Below, piece by piece: positions 45,775-55,800 of a stretch of 64,000 bases of DNA. The DNA is from Aliiroseovarius sp. S1123. GTDB lineage: Bacteria > Pseudomonadota > Alphaproteobacteria > Rhodobacterales > Rhodobacteraceae. The stretch is from positions 1 to 64,000 of the forward strand of contig NZ_JALKBE010000003.1 in the NCBI RefSeq assembly GCF_023015885.1. The letters run 5' to 3'. A program made the position numbers and the translations under genes. The notes under the pieces are model-generated. The model did not search any database and had not been told where the DNA came from. It worked only from the letters and a program-made list of their open reading frames with translations. The first letter of the stretch is position 1. The number at the start of each line of letters is the position of its first letter.

Positions 45775-47526
45775 TTAACTTGGCAGCTCCGCCCGGTCGC
45801 CCGTTTCAAGGTCACGCAAAACCGTTGGGGTGTCTTGCGCCTTGGCTAGCGTCCAGCGGATGCGTGTCGCATAGTCCATTGCGACGCCCGAGAGAACCAC
45901 TTGTTTTGTTTTTCGCGGCTTCAGGCGTGACTTTTCCAAGTAAATGCTGCTTTGCAGCATCAGTTCACCGCGCCCTTCGAAGCGGAAGACCCAAATCTCG
46001 CCGGATCGCAGCGCCAAGGACACCGCCGTACCGCCCATATCAAGGGTGGCGTCGACTTCGGGGTGCAGATGGAATCGCACGGTGAAGGGCACGCCTTGCA
46101 GCGATGTGTCGTCCAGCGCTGTGTCGAACACCTCTTGATCCGCTTCGGTGACGGCTGCCAACGTGTCTTCACCCGACAGCTCGCGCCCCGACACGTTCAG
46201 CTCCAACTTGCGCATATGGGTCAGACCGTAGGTCGCCACATAGCCGTCATGGGCGGCGACAACGCCGTTGGTTCCGACCCCAACCACGCGCTCTAGCGGC
46301 ACCTGTTTTGGGGTCTGCGCCAAGAACGTCCGCGCGATCCCGTCCAGCACTTGCGGCGCCGACAGCCGCGAAGAGGACATGCCTTTCACGCCCAACACAG
46401 AATGCGATGGCGTGGCGCGCCCCGCCTTGTGCCACTCCGGCCCAAACTGCACGCCAGATCCGCAATTCACAATCACCGGACGCCGGCCCGAGGTCAGCTC
46501 GAACGACAAGGTCGATGCGTGCCCATTGGCCGAGGCATTCCCGACAGGCGGCGGCGCGCCGTCCATGATCACACTGGTGCGCCCGGCGGACAGACGGGAA
46601 TAGCCCATCGCCAATCCTTCGTTCACGCCCGCCCGCACGCCCGAATTCGCCAGAGCGTGATCCAAACGACCATCCAGCCCGCGTCCGCCGCCGTGGAAAC
46701 GGGCAAGCCCGCCATCGGCATGCCGTAGCGCGCGCAAGGTCGGCGCGATCCGGTTGATGGCGTCCAGATGGGCGGATTCGGGCTCACGCCCGCTTTCGCG
46801 CAGGGTCAGGGCGGCCCAGTTCAGAAGGGTGAAGACCTCAAGCAGCTCTTCTGGGTTCCGGGTCGGAATTCCGCCCTGGTCATCAATCTGGTCGGTGCAT
46901 TCCTGCGCCAAGGCCCGAATGGCGGCCTCCACATGAACATCAACACCGGTCAGGCTGAACCCGGCATAGATCAACCCCGTCAAAGCCTCGAACCTCGGCA
47001 GGCCGGGTGTCGCGCCGCGCCAACGGCGGGATAGAAACAGGGTTTGCTGACCCAAAGATCGGAAGAATCGCTTGCTTTGCTCGGACGACATACCTCGCAT
47101 CAGGAACAGCGCATGGCTGATCCAGCGGATCAGCCGCCGCCCGGTCAGATCCGGGGTCCAGCCCTCGCCGCGTCCGTTGCCAAAGGCGTCTATCCAGCCA
47201 AACACCCATTCCTGCGCGCGGTCACGTGCCTCGGCGTCGCCAACGCTGGCCAGATCATCCAGCCAAGCAAAACCTTGGGTTTCTTCGATAAATGCAGGAT
47301 TGGGCGGTGGAATGTCCCACAACATGTGATCCGGCGCATTCACCAGATGCCCTGCGAACAGGAAATTGCCGGCTAAAAGCTGTTTGCCACGCGCAAACGA
47401 CCCGATGGTCCGCGGTTCGGGTTGCGATACAAACCCCGCCGCAGGCCGCGCCCGCGCCGCCCGTTTTGCGTGCCAACGATTTGAAAATCGGGTGCCTAAC
47501 CCGGAAGAACCGATCTGTGGAGCCAC
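45775..47526 (-). CDS. Heparinase II/III family protein
   Basis: A 583-residue protein with an N-terminal alpha/alpha toroid (about 60-280) and a C-terminal beta-sandwich with the family patterns FHGGGRGLDGRLDHAL and HASTLSFELTSGRRPVIVNCG. Family members are polysaccharide lyases. No signal peptide is visible, so a cytoplasmic or alternatively exported role is possible. The start is GTG at 47526. The recurrent position between rsmB and purH in Rhodobacteraceae (from memory) hints at a housekeeping envelope role rather than scavenging. Confidence 0.85.
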   Translation of the reverse strand: MAPQIGSSGLGTRFSNRWHAKRAARARPAAGFVSQPEPRTIGSFARGKQLLAGNFLFAGHLVNAPDHMLWDIPPPNPAFIEETQGFAWLDDLASVGDAEARDRAQEWVFGWIDAFGNGRGEGWTPDLTGRRLIRWISHALFLMRGMSSEQSKRFFRSLGQQTLFLSRRWRGATPGLPRFEALTGLIYAGFSLTGVDVHVEAAIRALAQECTDQIDDQGGIPTRNPEELLEVFTLLNWAALTLRESGREPESAHLDAINRIAPTLRALRHADGGLARFHGGGRGLDGRLDHALANSGVRAGVNEGLAMGYSRLSAGRTSVIMDGAPPPVGNASANGHASTLSFELTSGRRPVIVNCGSGVQFGPEWHKAGRATPSHSVLGVKGMSSSRLSAPQVLDGIARTFLAQTPKQVPLERVVGVGTNGVVAAHDGYVATYGLTHMRKLELNVSGRELSGEDTLAAVTEADQEVFDTALDDTSLQGVPFTVRFHLHPEVDATLDMGGTAVSLALRSGEIWVFRFEGRGELMLQSSIYLEKSRLKPRKTKQVVLSGVAMDYATRIRWTLAKAQDTPTVLRDLETGDRAELPS

Positions 47527-47644
47527 AGCGCGCCTCGCCTCATGTCATTTGCTCGTGGTCATTTTGACCCGCCCCTCTGTGTGGGCTTTGGCAAAGCATA
47601 CCAAGACGGCCCGCACCTGTCATGGCGAAATCAAGCGCGTGCGA

Positions 47645-48904
47645 TTATTTCCGGCGTAGGCAGGTGATGAAGAACCCGTCCATGCCGCCCTGATCCGCCA
47701 TATAATGCGGGAACAAGCGCAGCCCTTCGGGGCCGATCCAGTCGGCATCCACACCCGGCAGGCGCAGAGCGTTCAGATCAACCGCCAGCCCCTCGTGGCG
47801 GGCCAAAGCGTCGCGCACCTGTTCCTCGCCCTCATCAATCAGCAGACTACAGGTGCAATAGACCAAACGTCCGCCGGGCTTGAGAAGCCCCAACGCCCGG
47901 TCGATCATGTATTCCTGAAGCTCGAACAACCCCGGGAACTCGCCACCATCCTTGGCATAGGGCAAGTCGGGGTGACGGCGAATGGTGCCAGTGGCGGTAC
48001 AGGGCGCATCCAACAGGATCGCGTCGAACGGCCCGCCTTCGTATTCCAGCGCATCACTTGTGACCAGTTCGGCGGAAAGTTTGGTCCGTATCAGGTTTTC
48101 GTCCACCCGCTTCATGCGGCCTTCAGACACATCCAAGGCGGTGACATTGGCCCCAGCTGCCGCAAGCTGCATGGTTTTCCCACCGGGGGCGGCGCACATG
48201 TCCAAAACGGACTCGCCCGTCTGCGCGGCCAGAACTTTGGCTGGCAAGGCGGCGGCGGCATCCTGCACCCACCAATCGCCGTCCGCATATCCCGGCAGGT
48301 TGGTGATCTGCCCGGCATCCGCCAACCGGACCGATCCCGTCGGCAGCAGTTCGCCCTTCACCGCCCCGGCCAGCGCTGTCGCATCGCCTTTCGCGGTCAA
48401 ATCGACCGGAGCACCTGCGAACTGTGCAGCTTCCATCGCGGCCACGGCCTCTTTCCCGAAGTCCGCCAGCAACGGCTTGCGCAGCCATTTGGGCAGACGC
48501 GGGATGGGCAGCGTGTCCCACTTGTCTTTCTCGCGGTCGATCTTGCGCAGAACGGCGTTCACCAAGCCCCGCGCATGTTCCGTTTCCGCCTGCGCCTTCG
48601 CGATCTCGACACAGGCATTCACCACCCCATGCGCAGCCCCGCCATTGCAGATCTCGGACACACCCAGCCGCAGAATGTTCAACACACGCGGCACAGGACG
48701 CTGGCGCAGAAACGGCCCAAGCATCCGGTCGCAGCGATCCATGCCGCGCAAGGCCTGCATCACCAAACGCTGCGCCCGCGCGCGATCCTCGGCCGGCAGT
48801 TTCGCCAGACGTTTCGGCAATGCCTCGGACAACAACCTCTTCTCAACGGTCACATCATCCAGAAGGTCCACCACTACATGCCGCACGTCTTTCGGGTTGC
48901 TCAT
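47645..48904 (-). CDS. rsmB: 16S rRNA (cytosine-C5) methyltransferase, RsmB-like
   Basis: A 419-residue protein with an NusB-like N-terminal helical domain (about 1-140) and an SAM-dependent methyltransferase domain. Motifs are MCAAPGGKTMQL (SAM binding), DAPCTATG and the catalytic YCTCSL. RsmB methylates C967 of 16S rRNA in E. coli. ATG at 48904 is close to AAGGACGTGAG; the open frame continues upstream but overlaps the divergent SDHAF4-like gene. Confidence 0.93.
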   Translation of the reverse strand: MSNPKDVRHVVVDLLDDVTVEKRLLSEALPKRLAKLPAEDRARAQRLVMQALRGMDRCDRMLGPFLRQRPVPRVLNILRLGVSEICNGGAAHGVVNACVEIAKAQAETEHARGLVNAVLRKIDREKDKWDTLPIPRLPKWLRKPLLADFGKEAVAAMEAAQFAGAPVDLTAKGDATALAGAVKGELLPTGSVRLADAGQITNLPGYADGDWWVQDAAAALPAKVLAAQTGESVLDMCAAPGGKTMQLAAAGANVTALDVSEGRMKRVDENLIRTKLSAELVTSDALEYEGGPFDAILLDAPCTATGTIRRHPDLPYAKDGGEFPGLFELQEYMIDRALGLLKPGGRLVYCTCSLLIDEGEEQVRDALARHEGLAVDLNALRLPGVDADWIGPEGLRLFPHYMADQGGMDGFFITCLRRK

Positions 48905-48972
48905 CTCACGTCCTTTGCGTTTCGCTGCTTTGCGCCCTATATCATCCCCAACACCGAAACAAGGAGCGCCGC

Positions 48973-49200
48973 ATGTCAGACGATAGCCCCAAGGCCGACC
49001 AATCGAAAGAAGCCGCGCCTGAAACCCCCAAGCGCGAGCTTCCCCCTGCCGCCATCCGCGCACTGGCCGAAGCTGAAGAGCGCCGCAAGAAAGCCGAAGC
49101 CGAAGCGAAAGCTCTGCCCACTGAACTTGGCGGACGCGACGGGCCCGAGCCGGTGCGTTTCGGTGATTGGGAAAAGAAAGGCATCGCCATCGACTTTTGA
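48973..49200 (+). CDS. DUF1674 protein, SDHAF4-like
   Basis: A 75-residue protein with a charged helical middle and the conserved end GRDGPEPVRFGDWEKKGIAI. Mitochondrial homologues (SDHAF4) chaperone the flavinylated subunit of succinate dehydrogenase; the bacterial proteins are assumed to act similarly. AAGGAG precedes the ATG by five bases. It is divergent from rsmB and monocistronic. Confidence 0.88.
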   Translation: MSDDSPKADQSKEAAPETPKRELPPAAIRALAEAEERRKKAEAEAKALPTELGGRDGPEPVRFGDWEKKGIAIDF

Positions 49201-49220
49201 TCGATGGGTTCAAGCCCGCA

Positions 49221-49245
49221 TTTTCTTGTCAGAAATATCCTCGCC
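49221..49245 (-). repeat. Short intergenic repeat, copy 2
   Basis: The reverse complement contains AGGATATTT, three or so bases, then GACAAGAAAA, matching the element at 28041-28063. Confidence 0.5.
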
Positions 49246-49323
49246 GAAGGCATGAAATTCACCGCGCGTCAGCGCGGCCACCCCCAAGCCTGTTGACCGC
49301 AAGGTCATAAAGGCGCGGGAGCG

Positions 49324-50229
49324 TTACTGGTTGAACACCCGGCTGGGGTGCAGTTCGCCTGAACGATAGGTGCCGACCGCAACCGCCTTGCCCTCGTAAG
49401 ACGCCCAGGCTTCATCGCCATATTCCACGTCTGATGACAGAACCATGCCGGGATTGCCGTGCTTCAAGCGCGTCGCGCCCTCGGCGCTGGCTTTCAGTTC
49501 GGGCAGATCCTGCAACCCTTCCTCAAGCGGGCGCAGATAGGCGTCCAGCTCTCCGGTTTTGGCAAGTTCTTCGATCAGCTCGATGGTCACACCGTCCTCG
49601 GCATCAAACGGCCCCGACCAGATTCGGCGCAAATTGCGCACATGACCATGACAGCCCAGCGCCTCGCCCAGATCGCGCGCGATCGAGCGCACGTATCCGC
49701 CCTTGCCACAGGTCATTTCCAGCGTCACGTGATCAGCATCCGGGCGCGAGACCATAACCAGTTCCTCAACCCACAACGGGCGGGCTGCGATCTCGACGTC
49801 TTCGCCATCGCGGGCCAGCTTATACGCACGCTCGCCATCGATCTTCACGGCGGAAAACTTCGGCGGCACTTGCATGATGTCGCCAGTGAATTGCGCCAAC
49901 GCGGCCTGAATATCTTCATCCGAAGGGCGAGCGTCGCTTTCCAAAATCACCTCGCCCTCGGCGTCATCGGTGTTGGTCGCCTGCCCCAGACGCACGGTGA
50001 ATTCGTAGGCTTTCAGCGCGTCGGTGATATAGGGAACGGTCTTCGTCGCCTCGCCCAAAGCCACGGCCAAAACGCCGGTCGCTTCCGGATCAAGCGTGCC
50101 CGCATGGCCCGCCTTCTTGGCGTCCATCGCCCAACGTACCTTGTTCACAACGGCGTTCGAGCTGATACCAGCGGGCTTGTCCACGACCAGCCAGCCATGG
50201 ATATCGCGCCCCTTCTTGCGGCGTCCCAT
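49324..50229 (-). CDS. truB: tRNA pseudouridine(55) synthase
   Basis: A 301-residue enzyme that makes pseudouridine 55 in the T loop of tRNAs. The catalytic Asp is D47 in [24 protein letters not shown] and [12 protein letters not shown] are family motifs. The ATG overlaps the rbfA stop (ATGA). Confidence 0.96.
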   Translation of the reverse strand: MGRRKKGRDIHGWLVVDKPAGISSNAVVNKVRWAMDAKKAGHAGTLDPEATGVLAVALGEATKTVPYITDALKAYEFTVRLGQATNTDDAEGEVILESDARPSDEDIQAALAQFTGDIMQVPPKFSAVKIDGERAYKLARDGEDVEIAARPLWVEELVMVSRPDADHVTLEMTCGKGGYVRSIARDLGEALGCHGHVRNLRRIWSGPFDAEDGVTIELIEELAKTGELDAYLRPLEEGLQDLPELKASAEGATRLKHGNPGMVLSSDVEYGDEAWASYEGKAVAVGTYRSGELHPSRVFNQ

Positions 50230-50660
50230 CAGTCTTCTTCGGCCTCGTCACTGTCGGACTTGCGCAGATCGCGCTGTACCTCTTCCTGCTGCAACAGGCG
50301 GTGGGTGTGGTCCATCTGGTCGAAGGTCTCATCCACCAGAAAGCGCAGCTCCGGCGTGTGCTTGATCTTGATCGCGCGGCCGACGATGCGGCGCAGCTCG
50401 CCTTTGTTGCGCGCCAAAGCCTTCACGGCCTCAGCCCCGCCCTTGCCGCCCAAGGGCAGCGCATAGACGGTTGCAATCGACAAGTCTGCGGACAGTCGCA
50501 CCTCGCCGATGGTGATGGACATGCGCGACAGGTCAGGGTCGTGCACTTCACCACGCATCAGGGCTTCGGACAGGGTCCGGCGGATCAGTTCAGCCACGCG
50601 CAGCTGGCGCTGGTTGGGGCCACGTTGGTCTTCAAAACGGTTCTTTGCCATATCCGCCAT
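50229..50660 (-). CDS. rbfA: Ribosome-binding factor A
   Basis: A 143-residue single-KH-domain factor for 30S maturation, with [14 protein letters not shown] and the region [10 protein letters not shown] before a charged tail. I prefer the ATG at 50660, which has AAGGA at five bases, over the second ATG at 50651. It is cotranslated with truB and divergent from dapB. Confidence 0.94.
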   Translation of the reverse strand: MADMAKNRFEDQRGPNQRQLRVAELIRRTLSEALMRGEVHDPDLSRMSITIGEVRLSADLSIATVYALPLGGKGGAEAVKALARNKGELRRIVGRAIKIKHTPELRFLVDETFDQMDHTHRLLQQEEVQRDLRKSDSDEAEED

Positions 50661-50749
50661 GTATTCCTTGATGCGCTTGTGCGCAACAGGGCTTTGCCAA
50701 GCGGGCGCACTCGGGTTAGACACCCTCAAACGAAATTCGGAGACCAGAC

Positions 50750-51559
50750 ATGAGCGATTTGCCGGGCATTGTAGTGATGGGCGCATCAGGCCGTATGGGC
50801 CAAATGCTGATCAAAGAGGTGCTGGCCAATGACAAGGCGCGCCTTGTGGGGGCACTGGAGCGCCCCGGCCATGACTGGGTCGGACGCGACGTAGGCGAAT
50901 GCATGGGCGGCCAGCCCGTCGGCGTTGCCGTGACGGATGACGCGCTGGAAACCATGGCGAAGGCACAGGCCGTGATCGACTTCACCGCACCTGCCGCCAC
51001 CATCGATATGGCCGAGATCGCCGCCCAAGCCCGCGCCGTCCACGTGATCGGCACCACGGGTCTGACTGACGAAGATCTGGAAAAGATCGCGCTGGCTGGC
51101 CGCCACGCCACCATCGTGCGTGCCGGCAATATGAGCCTTGGCGTGAACCTGCTGACGCTGCTGACCAAAAAGGTCGCGGCCGCGCTGGATGAAGACTTCG
51201 ACATCGAGATCATCGAAGCCCACCACCACCATAAGGTCGACGCCCCATCCGGCACCGCGTTGATGCTGGGAGAAGCCGCCGCCGAAGGGCGCGGCGTGGA
51301 TCTGTCCGAGGTCTCGGACCGGGGCCGCGACGGCATCACCGGCGCCCGCAAGCGCGGGGACATCGGCTTTCACGCGGTGCGTGGCGGCGACATCGTGGGC
51401 GAGCATGACGTGATGTTTGCCGCCCCCGGCGAGCGCATCGTGCTGCGCCATCTGGCCACCGACCGCGCCATCTTTGCCCGTGGGGCCGTAAAGGCCGCGC
51501 TGTGGGGGCAAGACAAAAAGCCCGGTGAATACAGCATGTTGGACGTGCTGGGCCTATAA
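50750..51559 (+). CDS. dapB: 4-hydroxy-tetrahydrodipicolinate reductase
   Basis: Reduces 4-hydroxytetrahydrodipicolinate in diaminopimelate and lysine synthesis. The 269-residue protein carries the nucleotide-binding GASGRMGQ, catalytic [15 protein letters not shown], and the domain [14 protein letters not shown]. It is transcribed alone from the spacer shared with rbfA. Confidence 0.97.
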   Translation: MSDLPGIVVMGASGRMGQMLIKEVLANDKARLVGALERPGHDWVGRDVGECMGGQPVGVAVTDDALETMAKAQAVIDFTAPAATIDMAEIAAQARAVHVIGTTGLTDEDLEKIALAGRHATIVRAGNMSLGVNLLTLLTKKVAAALDEDFDIEIIEAHHHHKVDAPSGTALMLGEAAAEGRGVDLSEVSDRGRDGITGARKRGDIGFHAVRGGDIVGEHDVMFAAPGERIVLRHLATDRAIFARGAVKAALWGQDKKPGEYSMLDVLGL

Positions 51560-51619
51560 GTTGGTGGCGGCGTTCTCCCGCCCAGCGCCAGCCCTGTCGG
51601 GCCGCGCTGGTTGGGGGTG

Positions 51620-51640
51620 GCCCGTGCCTGCGGCACGGGC
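51620..51640. repeat. GC-rich inverted repeat between dapB and deoA
   Basis: GCCCGTGCC and GGCACGGGC face each other around a TGC-centred loop between convergent genes. There is no T run, so it may be a weak bidirectional terminator or a repeat. Confidence 0.4.
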
Positions 51641-51646
51641 GGGCGC

Positions 51647-52954
51647 TTAAGTCAGAACTTCGGCGACCACAGGTCCGGGCGTCGGTGCCTCCCCGATGTG
51701 ATAGGCCGCAGACAGCTGCGCCTTCGCGGCCTCGGCATCCGCGTCCGAGGCCGCATGGATCACCGCAATCGGATCTCCTCTTTCCAGTTTCGCGCCGAGA
51801 GGTGCCAAACGCGTCAGGCCCACAGCCGGGTCAATCTTGTCAGCTGCACGGCGGCGTCCCCCGCCCAGTTCGACCACACACAGCCCAACCTCGCGCGTGT
51901 CGATGACGCTGACATATCCCGCTTCAGTCGCGCTCAGTTCGGTGATCACCGGCGCTTTGGCCAGATGAGCTTCGGGGCGTTCGACAATATCCGACGGGCC
52001 ACCCAATGCGGCCACCATCTGTCCAAATTTTTCCGCCGCACGACCGCTCTCCAGCACAGCGCGGACCCGCGTTCTCGCAGCCGCCCCATCGCTTTCGACA
52101 CCCGAGGCAACCAGCATCTGTGCGCACAGGGCGGTCACGACCTCCTCCAGCCGAGCTGTGCGACGCGTGCCAGTCAGGAACTCAATTGCATTCAGCGTCT
52201 CGACGGCGTTACCTGCCGCATCGGCCAAGGGTTCGTTCATATCGGTCAGCAAAGCGTGACAGCGCAGCCCCGCCAAGTGCGCAACGCGCTGGATTGACGC
52301 CGCCAAGTCGCGGGCATCGTCAAAATTCGACATAAACGCGCCATTGCCGAACTTCACATCCATCACCAGAGATTCCAGCCCCGCCGCCAGTTTCTTCGAC
52401 AGAATCGAGGCCGTGATCAGCGGGATGCTTTCCACAGTCGCCGTCACGTCGCGGATTGCGTAAAGGCGTTTGTCGGCAGGGGCGAGGTCTCCGGTCTGGC
52501 CAATAATGGCGCAGCCCACGTCACGTACGACCCGGTCAAACAGCGCATTGTCGGGCTGCGATGTATAGCCGGGAATCGCGTCCATCTTATCCAGCGTGCC
52601 GCCCGTGTGCCCCAGGCCGCGGCCCGAGATCATGGGCACATACGCCCCGCAGGCGGCCAAAATGGGCGCAAGCATCAAGCTGACATTATCACCCACACCG
52701 CCGGTCGAATGCTTGTCCACCACTGGGCCGGGCATGTCTGGCCAGTCGAACACATCGCCGCTGTCGCGCATTGCCAAGGTCAGCGCGGCGGTTTCGTCCG
52801 GCGACAACCCTTTCAGCCATGACGCCATCGCAAAGGCCGCGACCTGCGCGTCGCTTGCCCCGCCCCCGGCGATGCCGTCGACCATTGCGGCAATGTCGGC
52901 GTCGCTCAGGGTCTGGCCATCGCGTTTCTTACGGATCACTTCGGATATCAGCAT
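51647..52954 (-). CDS. deoA: Thymidine phosphorylase
   Basis: A 435-residue nucleoside phosphorylase that cleaves thymidine to thymine and 2-deoxyribose-1-phosphate. It shows VDKHSTGGVGD, the SGRGLGHTGGTLDK signature and the C-terminal pyrimidine-phosphorylase domain. The usual deo neighbours are absent. Confidence 0.94.
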   Translation of the reverse strand: MLISEVIRKKRDGQTLSDADIAAMVDGIAGGGASDAQVAAFAMASWLKGLSPDETAALTLAMRDSGDVFDWPDMPGPVVDKHSTGGVGDNVSLMLAPILAACGAYVPMISGRGLGHTGGTLDKMDAIPGYTSQPDNALFDRVVRDVGCAIIGQTGDLAPADKRLYAIRDVTATVESIPLITASILSKKLAAGLESLVMDVKFGNGAFMSNFDDARDLAASIQRVAHLAGLRCHALLTDMNEPLADAAGNAVETLNAIEFLTGTRRTARLEEVVTALCAQMLVASGVESDGAAARTRVRAVLESGRAAEKFGQMVAALGGPSDIVERPEAHLAKAPVITELSATEAGYVSVIDTREVGLCVVELGGGRRRAADKIDPAVGLTRLAPLGAKLERGDPIAVIHAASDADAEAAKAQLSAAYHIGEAPTPGPVVAEVLT

Positions 52955-53042
52955 GGTCGGCTCCGTTTTCTTTCACCTTCCGCCCAATCCTGTGGCAACG
53001 CAAGGGGTTGCCAAGGGTTAGGTATCGCCCCAGAAAGCATCT

Positions 53043-53549
53043 ATGATCACGCGCGAATTTCAAAAGGGCGACGCCCATTCCACTGCCGTTTATTCGGACT
53101 GCGAAAAATACCGCTATACGCTGACGCGTGTATGGGAGCCCGCTGGGCGCAAGGCGCTGTTTATCATGTTGAACCCGTCAACGGCGACCGAAGTGCAAAA
53201 CGACCCGACGGTCGAACGCTGCGAACGGCGCGCACGCACCCTTGGATTTGGGGCGTTTCGGGTGACCAATATTTTTGCATGGCGCGACACAGATCCGCGG
53301 AAGATGCGGGCAGCAACGGATCCCGTAGGTCCGGCGAACGATGCCGCCATTTTGGAAAGCTGCCCCTGGGCCGATCAGGTTATCTGCGGCTGGGGCACCC
53401 ATGGCGCGCATTTGTTACGCGGGCCAGAGGTAGAGCATCTTCTTCGGCAAACCAATCTGCCGACATATCACTTGGGCCTGACCAAAGATGGGCACCCGAA
53501 GCATCCGCTGTACATCGCCTATGCCCAGCAACCCGAACGCTGGTTCTAA
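53043..53549 (+). CDS. DUF1643 domain protein
   Basis: A 168-residue protein with the DUF1643 hallmarks: FIMLNPSTATEVQNDPT, RVTNIFAWRDTDP and GWGTHG. The function of this family is unknown to me; it occurs alone or in accessory loci in many bacteria. There is no clear Shine-Dalgarno sequence. Convergent with the RTX-type gene. Confidence 0.85.
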   Translation: MITREFQKGDAHSTAVYSDCEKYRYTLTRVWEPAGRKALFIMLNPSTATEVQNDPTVERCERRARTLGFGAFRVTNIFAWRDTDPRKMRAATDPVGPANDAAILESCPWADQVICGWGTHGAHLLRGPEVEHLLRQTNLPTYHLGLTKDGHPKHPLYIAYAQQPERWF

Positions 53550-53558
53550 GCCCCTACC

Positions 53559-54734
53559 CTAGGCAAAAATGTTCTCGCGCAGCTCGACATAGATGTCGTG
53601 CACGGTCGCGTCCGGGGCACCCTGCAGGATGGCAACCACCTGCCCGCCCACAGTGACCACACCATCTTTCCCGTCGTCTGAGGGGTTAACTTCGCAGGTC
53701 AGATCGGAATGCCCCTCATCCTCGTCCAACGAAATGCGCAAGAAATCGCGGCCGGTTTCGAAGTCTGTGACCTGCGCCACCGGCATGCCGTCTTCACCAT
53801 CAGGGTACAGCCAGAAGATGTCACTGCCTTCCCCCCCGGTTGCCACATCCGAGGCCCCGAAGATCAGGGTGTCATTGCCTTGCCCTCCATCCAGCACATC
53901 TGACGCGTGGTCGTTATGCCAGGCATAGTCATGCTGCTCGGCGCCGCTTTCTTCCATGGCATGACCGAAGTGATCGATCACATCATCGCCGTCTCCGCCC
54001 AGCAGCCAATCCTCTCCAAGTCCACCTTTCAGGATGTCATCCCCATCGCCGCCATCAAGAATATCGTTGTCCGTAAAATCCAGATCGCCCGATGGCTGAT
54101 TTTCGTGTGCGCCACCGAAAAGCTGGTCGTCGCCGTCACCACCTGTCAGAATATCATCGCCCGTGCCGCCATCCAGATAGCTGTCGATGCTTTCCGAGCC
54201 GTCCAGATGGTCATCACCCTGCCCGCCATAGGCCGCAAGTGCGCCATCGCCCGCAATGATCGTGTCGTCCCCGTCATTTCCGAACACATAGGCTGCGTCA
54301 TCACCCGCCCGGATCGTGTCATTGCCCGCGCCTGCGTCATACACGTCAACCGGCCCATCGCCCGTGACAACTGCAGTTCCCCGAAAGGTCGAGATCGCCC
54401 CAGGGTCGGCCCCGGCACCAGATGCGCCAAGGGTCACGTCATCGTCCCCACTACTCAACACATGTTCGGTTGTCCCGGCCACAAAGCTATCCAGGTCTTC
54501 ACGTCCGTAATGCAAATCGGTTTCGGTGCCGAGAAGCTGATCCAGCAAGGTCTGACCTTTGTCGGGGCTATCATCGTCCCCCAACCCGTCGTTGGGGGTC
54601 AGAATACCACCCCCCACATCGTCATCATCGGAACCGCCGCCGTTCCCTTCAGGACCGTTGCTTACGTCATCGGTGAAACTGTCCGCCAACACTACCACCG
54701 GCAGGAGGCTTAGAAACAATAACCCAAATAGCAT
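53559..54734 (-). CDS. RTX-type calcium-binding repeat protein
   Basis: A 391-residue acidic protein with a hydrophobic N-terminus (residues 1-18, signal peptide or anchor). A low-complexity Gly/Asp linker follows, then at least eight GGxGxD nonapeptides (for example GGQGDDHLD, GGTGDDILT, GGDGDDQLF, GGQGNDTLI) between about 170 and 320. These fold as a calcium-bound beta roll. The C-terminal region has the serralysin-like VTDFETGRDFLRIS segment common in type-I-secreted proteins, yet the N-terminal hydrophobic helix suggests Sec entry. No secretion genes are adjacent. Confidence 0.85.
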   Translation of the reverse strand: MLFGLLFLSLLPVVVLADSFTDDVSNGPEGNGGGSDDDDVGGGILTPNDGLGDDDSPDKGQTLLDQLLGTETDLHYGREDLDSFVAGTTEHVLSSGDDDVTLGASGAGADPGAISTFRGTAVVTGDGPVDVYDAGAGNDTIRAGDDAAYVFGNDGDDTIIAGDGALAAYGGQGDDHLDGSESIDSYLDGGTGDDILTGGDGDDQLFGGAHENQPSGDLDFTDNDILDGGDGDDILKGGLGEDWLLGGDGDDVIDHFGHAMEESGAEQHDYAWHNDHASDVLDGGQGNDTLIFGASDVATGGEGSDIFWLYPDGEDGMPVAQVTDFETGRDFLRISLDEDEGHSDLTCEVNPSDDGKDGVVTVGGQVVAILQGAPDATVHDIYVELRENIFA

Positions 54735-54913
54735 TCGATACGCCGCCTGTTTTTACTTACCCGCTTAACATCCACCACAATGATGTAGATCACCGCTTGC
54801 GAATGTATGAAACACCACGCATTCTTTGGCGGGTATTTGCGGACAAGTTTATTCAAACCTAAAGTTAACAAAGTGTTAACGCCCGCGCCGCAGCGCAAAA
54901 CAAGGATCAAGTG

Positions 54914-55231
54914 ATGCAAGAAAAGGACAGTGACGCGACAGACCAGCTGACCCAACGCGAGGAACAGCTCTCGCAAGAGGTGCGCGCGCTGCGGGCCGAA
55001 GTCGAGCGGATGAACAACCACCGCTTCATTCGCCTTCATGACAGCTTGCTCAAACTGGGCCTATTTCAACTGTATCGCGGGTTGGCGTTTGGTCTGGGAT
55101 CCGTACTGGGCGCCACCATTCTTGTGTCCTGGGTGATCTATATGCTGGGATCCATCGACTTCATCCCGGTACTGGGCGATTGGGCCAGCCAGATCATCGA
55201 GGAAATCCAGGTCATGCCGACCGAGCAATAA
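54914..55231 (+). CDS. DUF5665 membrane protein
   Basis: A 105-residue protein: N-terminal coiled coil (about 8-40, heptad-like EEQLSQEVRALRAEVERM), a short basic link, and one membrane helix (about 65-90). The layout fits DUF5665. Function unknown. AAGGA precedes the ATG at 54914; an in-frame GTG sits three bases before. It may share a promoter region with rpsO downstream. Confidence 0.75.
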   Translation: MQEKDSDATDQLTQREEQLSQEVRALRAEVERMNNHRFIRLHDSLLKLGLFQLYRGLAFGLGSVLGATILVSWVIYMLGSIDFIPVLGDWASQIIEEIQVMPTEQ

Positions 55232-55373
55232 GGGTCTTGGCGATTTCCTTTGCGTTTAAGGCAGAATCCTTCTATACGCCCCCATCCGTCAGAAAATGGC
55301 GGGTATCTCCATGGGCCTTGCTGGACGACATCCCGGCCTGCGCCATCCACTCTAACCTATGAAGGAGACCCCG

Positions 55374-55643
55374 ATGTCGATTACTGCTGAAGAAAAGAAC
55401 CGCCTGATCAAGGAATTCGGCACCAAAGAAGGCGACACCGGTTCGCCCGAAGTTCAGGTTGCCATCCTGTCGTCGCGCATCGCGACCCTGACCGAGCACT
55501 TCAAAACGCACAAGAAAGATAACCACGGCCGCCGTGGTCTTCTGAAAATGGTTGCCCAGCGTCGTAAGCTGCTGGACTACGCCCGTGCGAAAGACGAAGC
55601 ACGCTATCAGGACCTGATCAAGCGTCTGGGTCTGCGTCGCTAA
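55374..55643 (+). CDS. rpsO: 30S ribosomal protein S15
   Basis: An 89-residue S15 protein, with [15 protein letters not shown] and the conserved [20 protein letters not shown]. It binds 16S rRNA early in small-subunit assembly. AAGGAG precedes the ATG. In many bacteria pnp follows immediately, but here a hydroxylase gene and a terminator intervene. Confidence 0.98.
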   Translation: MSITAEEKNRLIKEFGTKEGDTGSPEVQVAILSSRIATLTEHFKTHKKDNHGRRGLLKMVAQRRKLLDYARAKDEARYQDLIKRLGLRR

Positions 55644-55663
55644 GACCAGAGTCATTCGGACAG

Positions 55664-55698
55664 AAACGCCCGTCTTGCAAAAGGCGGGCGTTTTCTTT
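55664..55698 (+). terminator. rpsO terminator
   Basis: AAACGCCCGTCTT and AAGGCGGGCGTTT form a 13-bp stem with one G-T pair and a 4-base loop, followed by a T-rich tract, about 20 bases after rpsO. Confidence 0.85.
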
Positions 55699-55800
55699 TG
55701 TGGGTCTGCGCAGAAAGGGCATCCCACCTGCTTTACGTTTGGTCTGGCTTGAAATGACCCGCGGTCATCGCTCACCCTATGCACAGGTGAGGAGAAAACG

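Noticed and set aside
53800-54350. Tandem-like repeats in DNA
   Set aside because: They are the coding sequence of RTX nonapeptides, imperfect at DNA level, not a satellite or CRISPR array.
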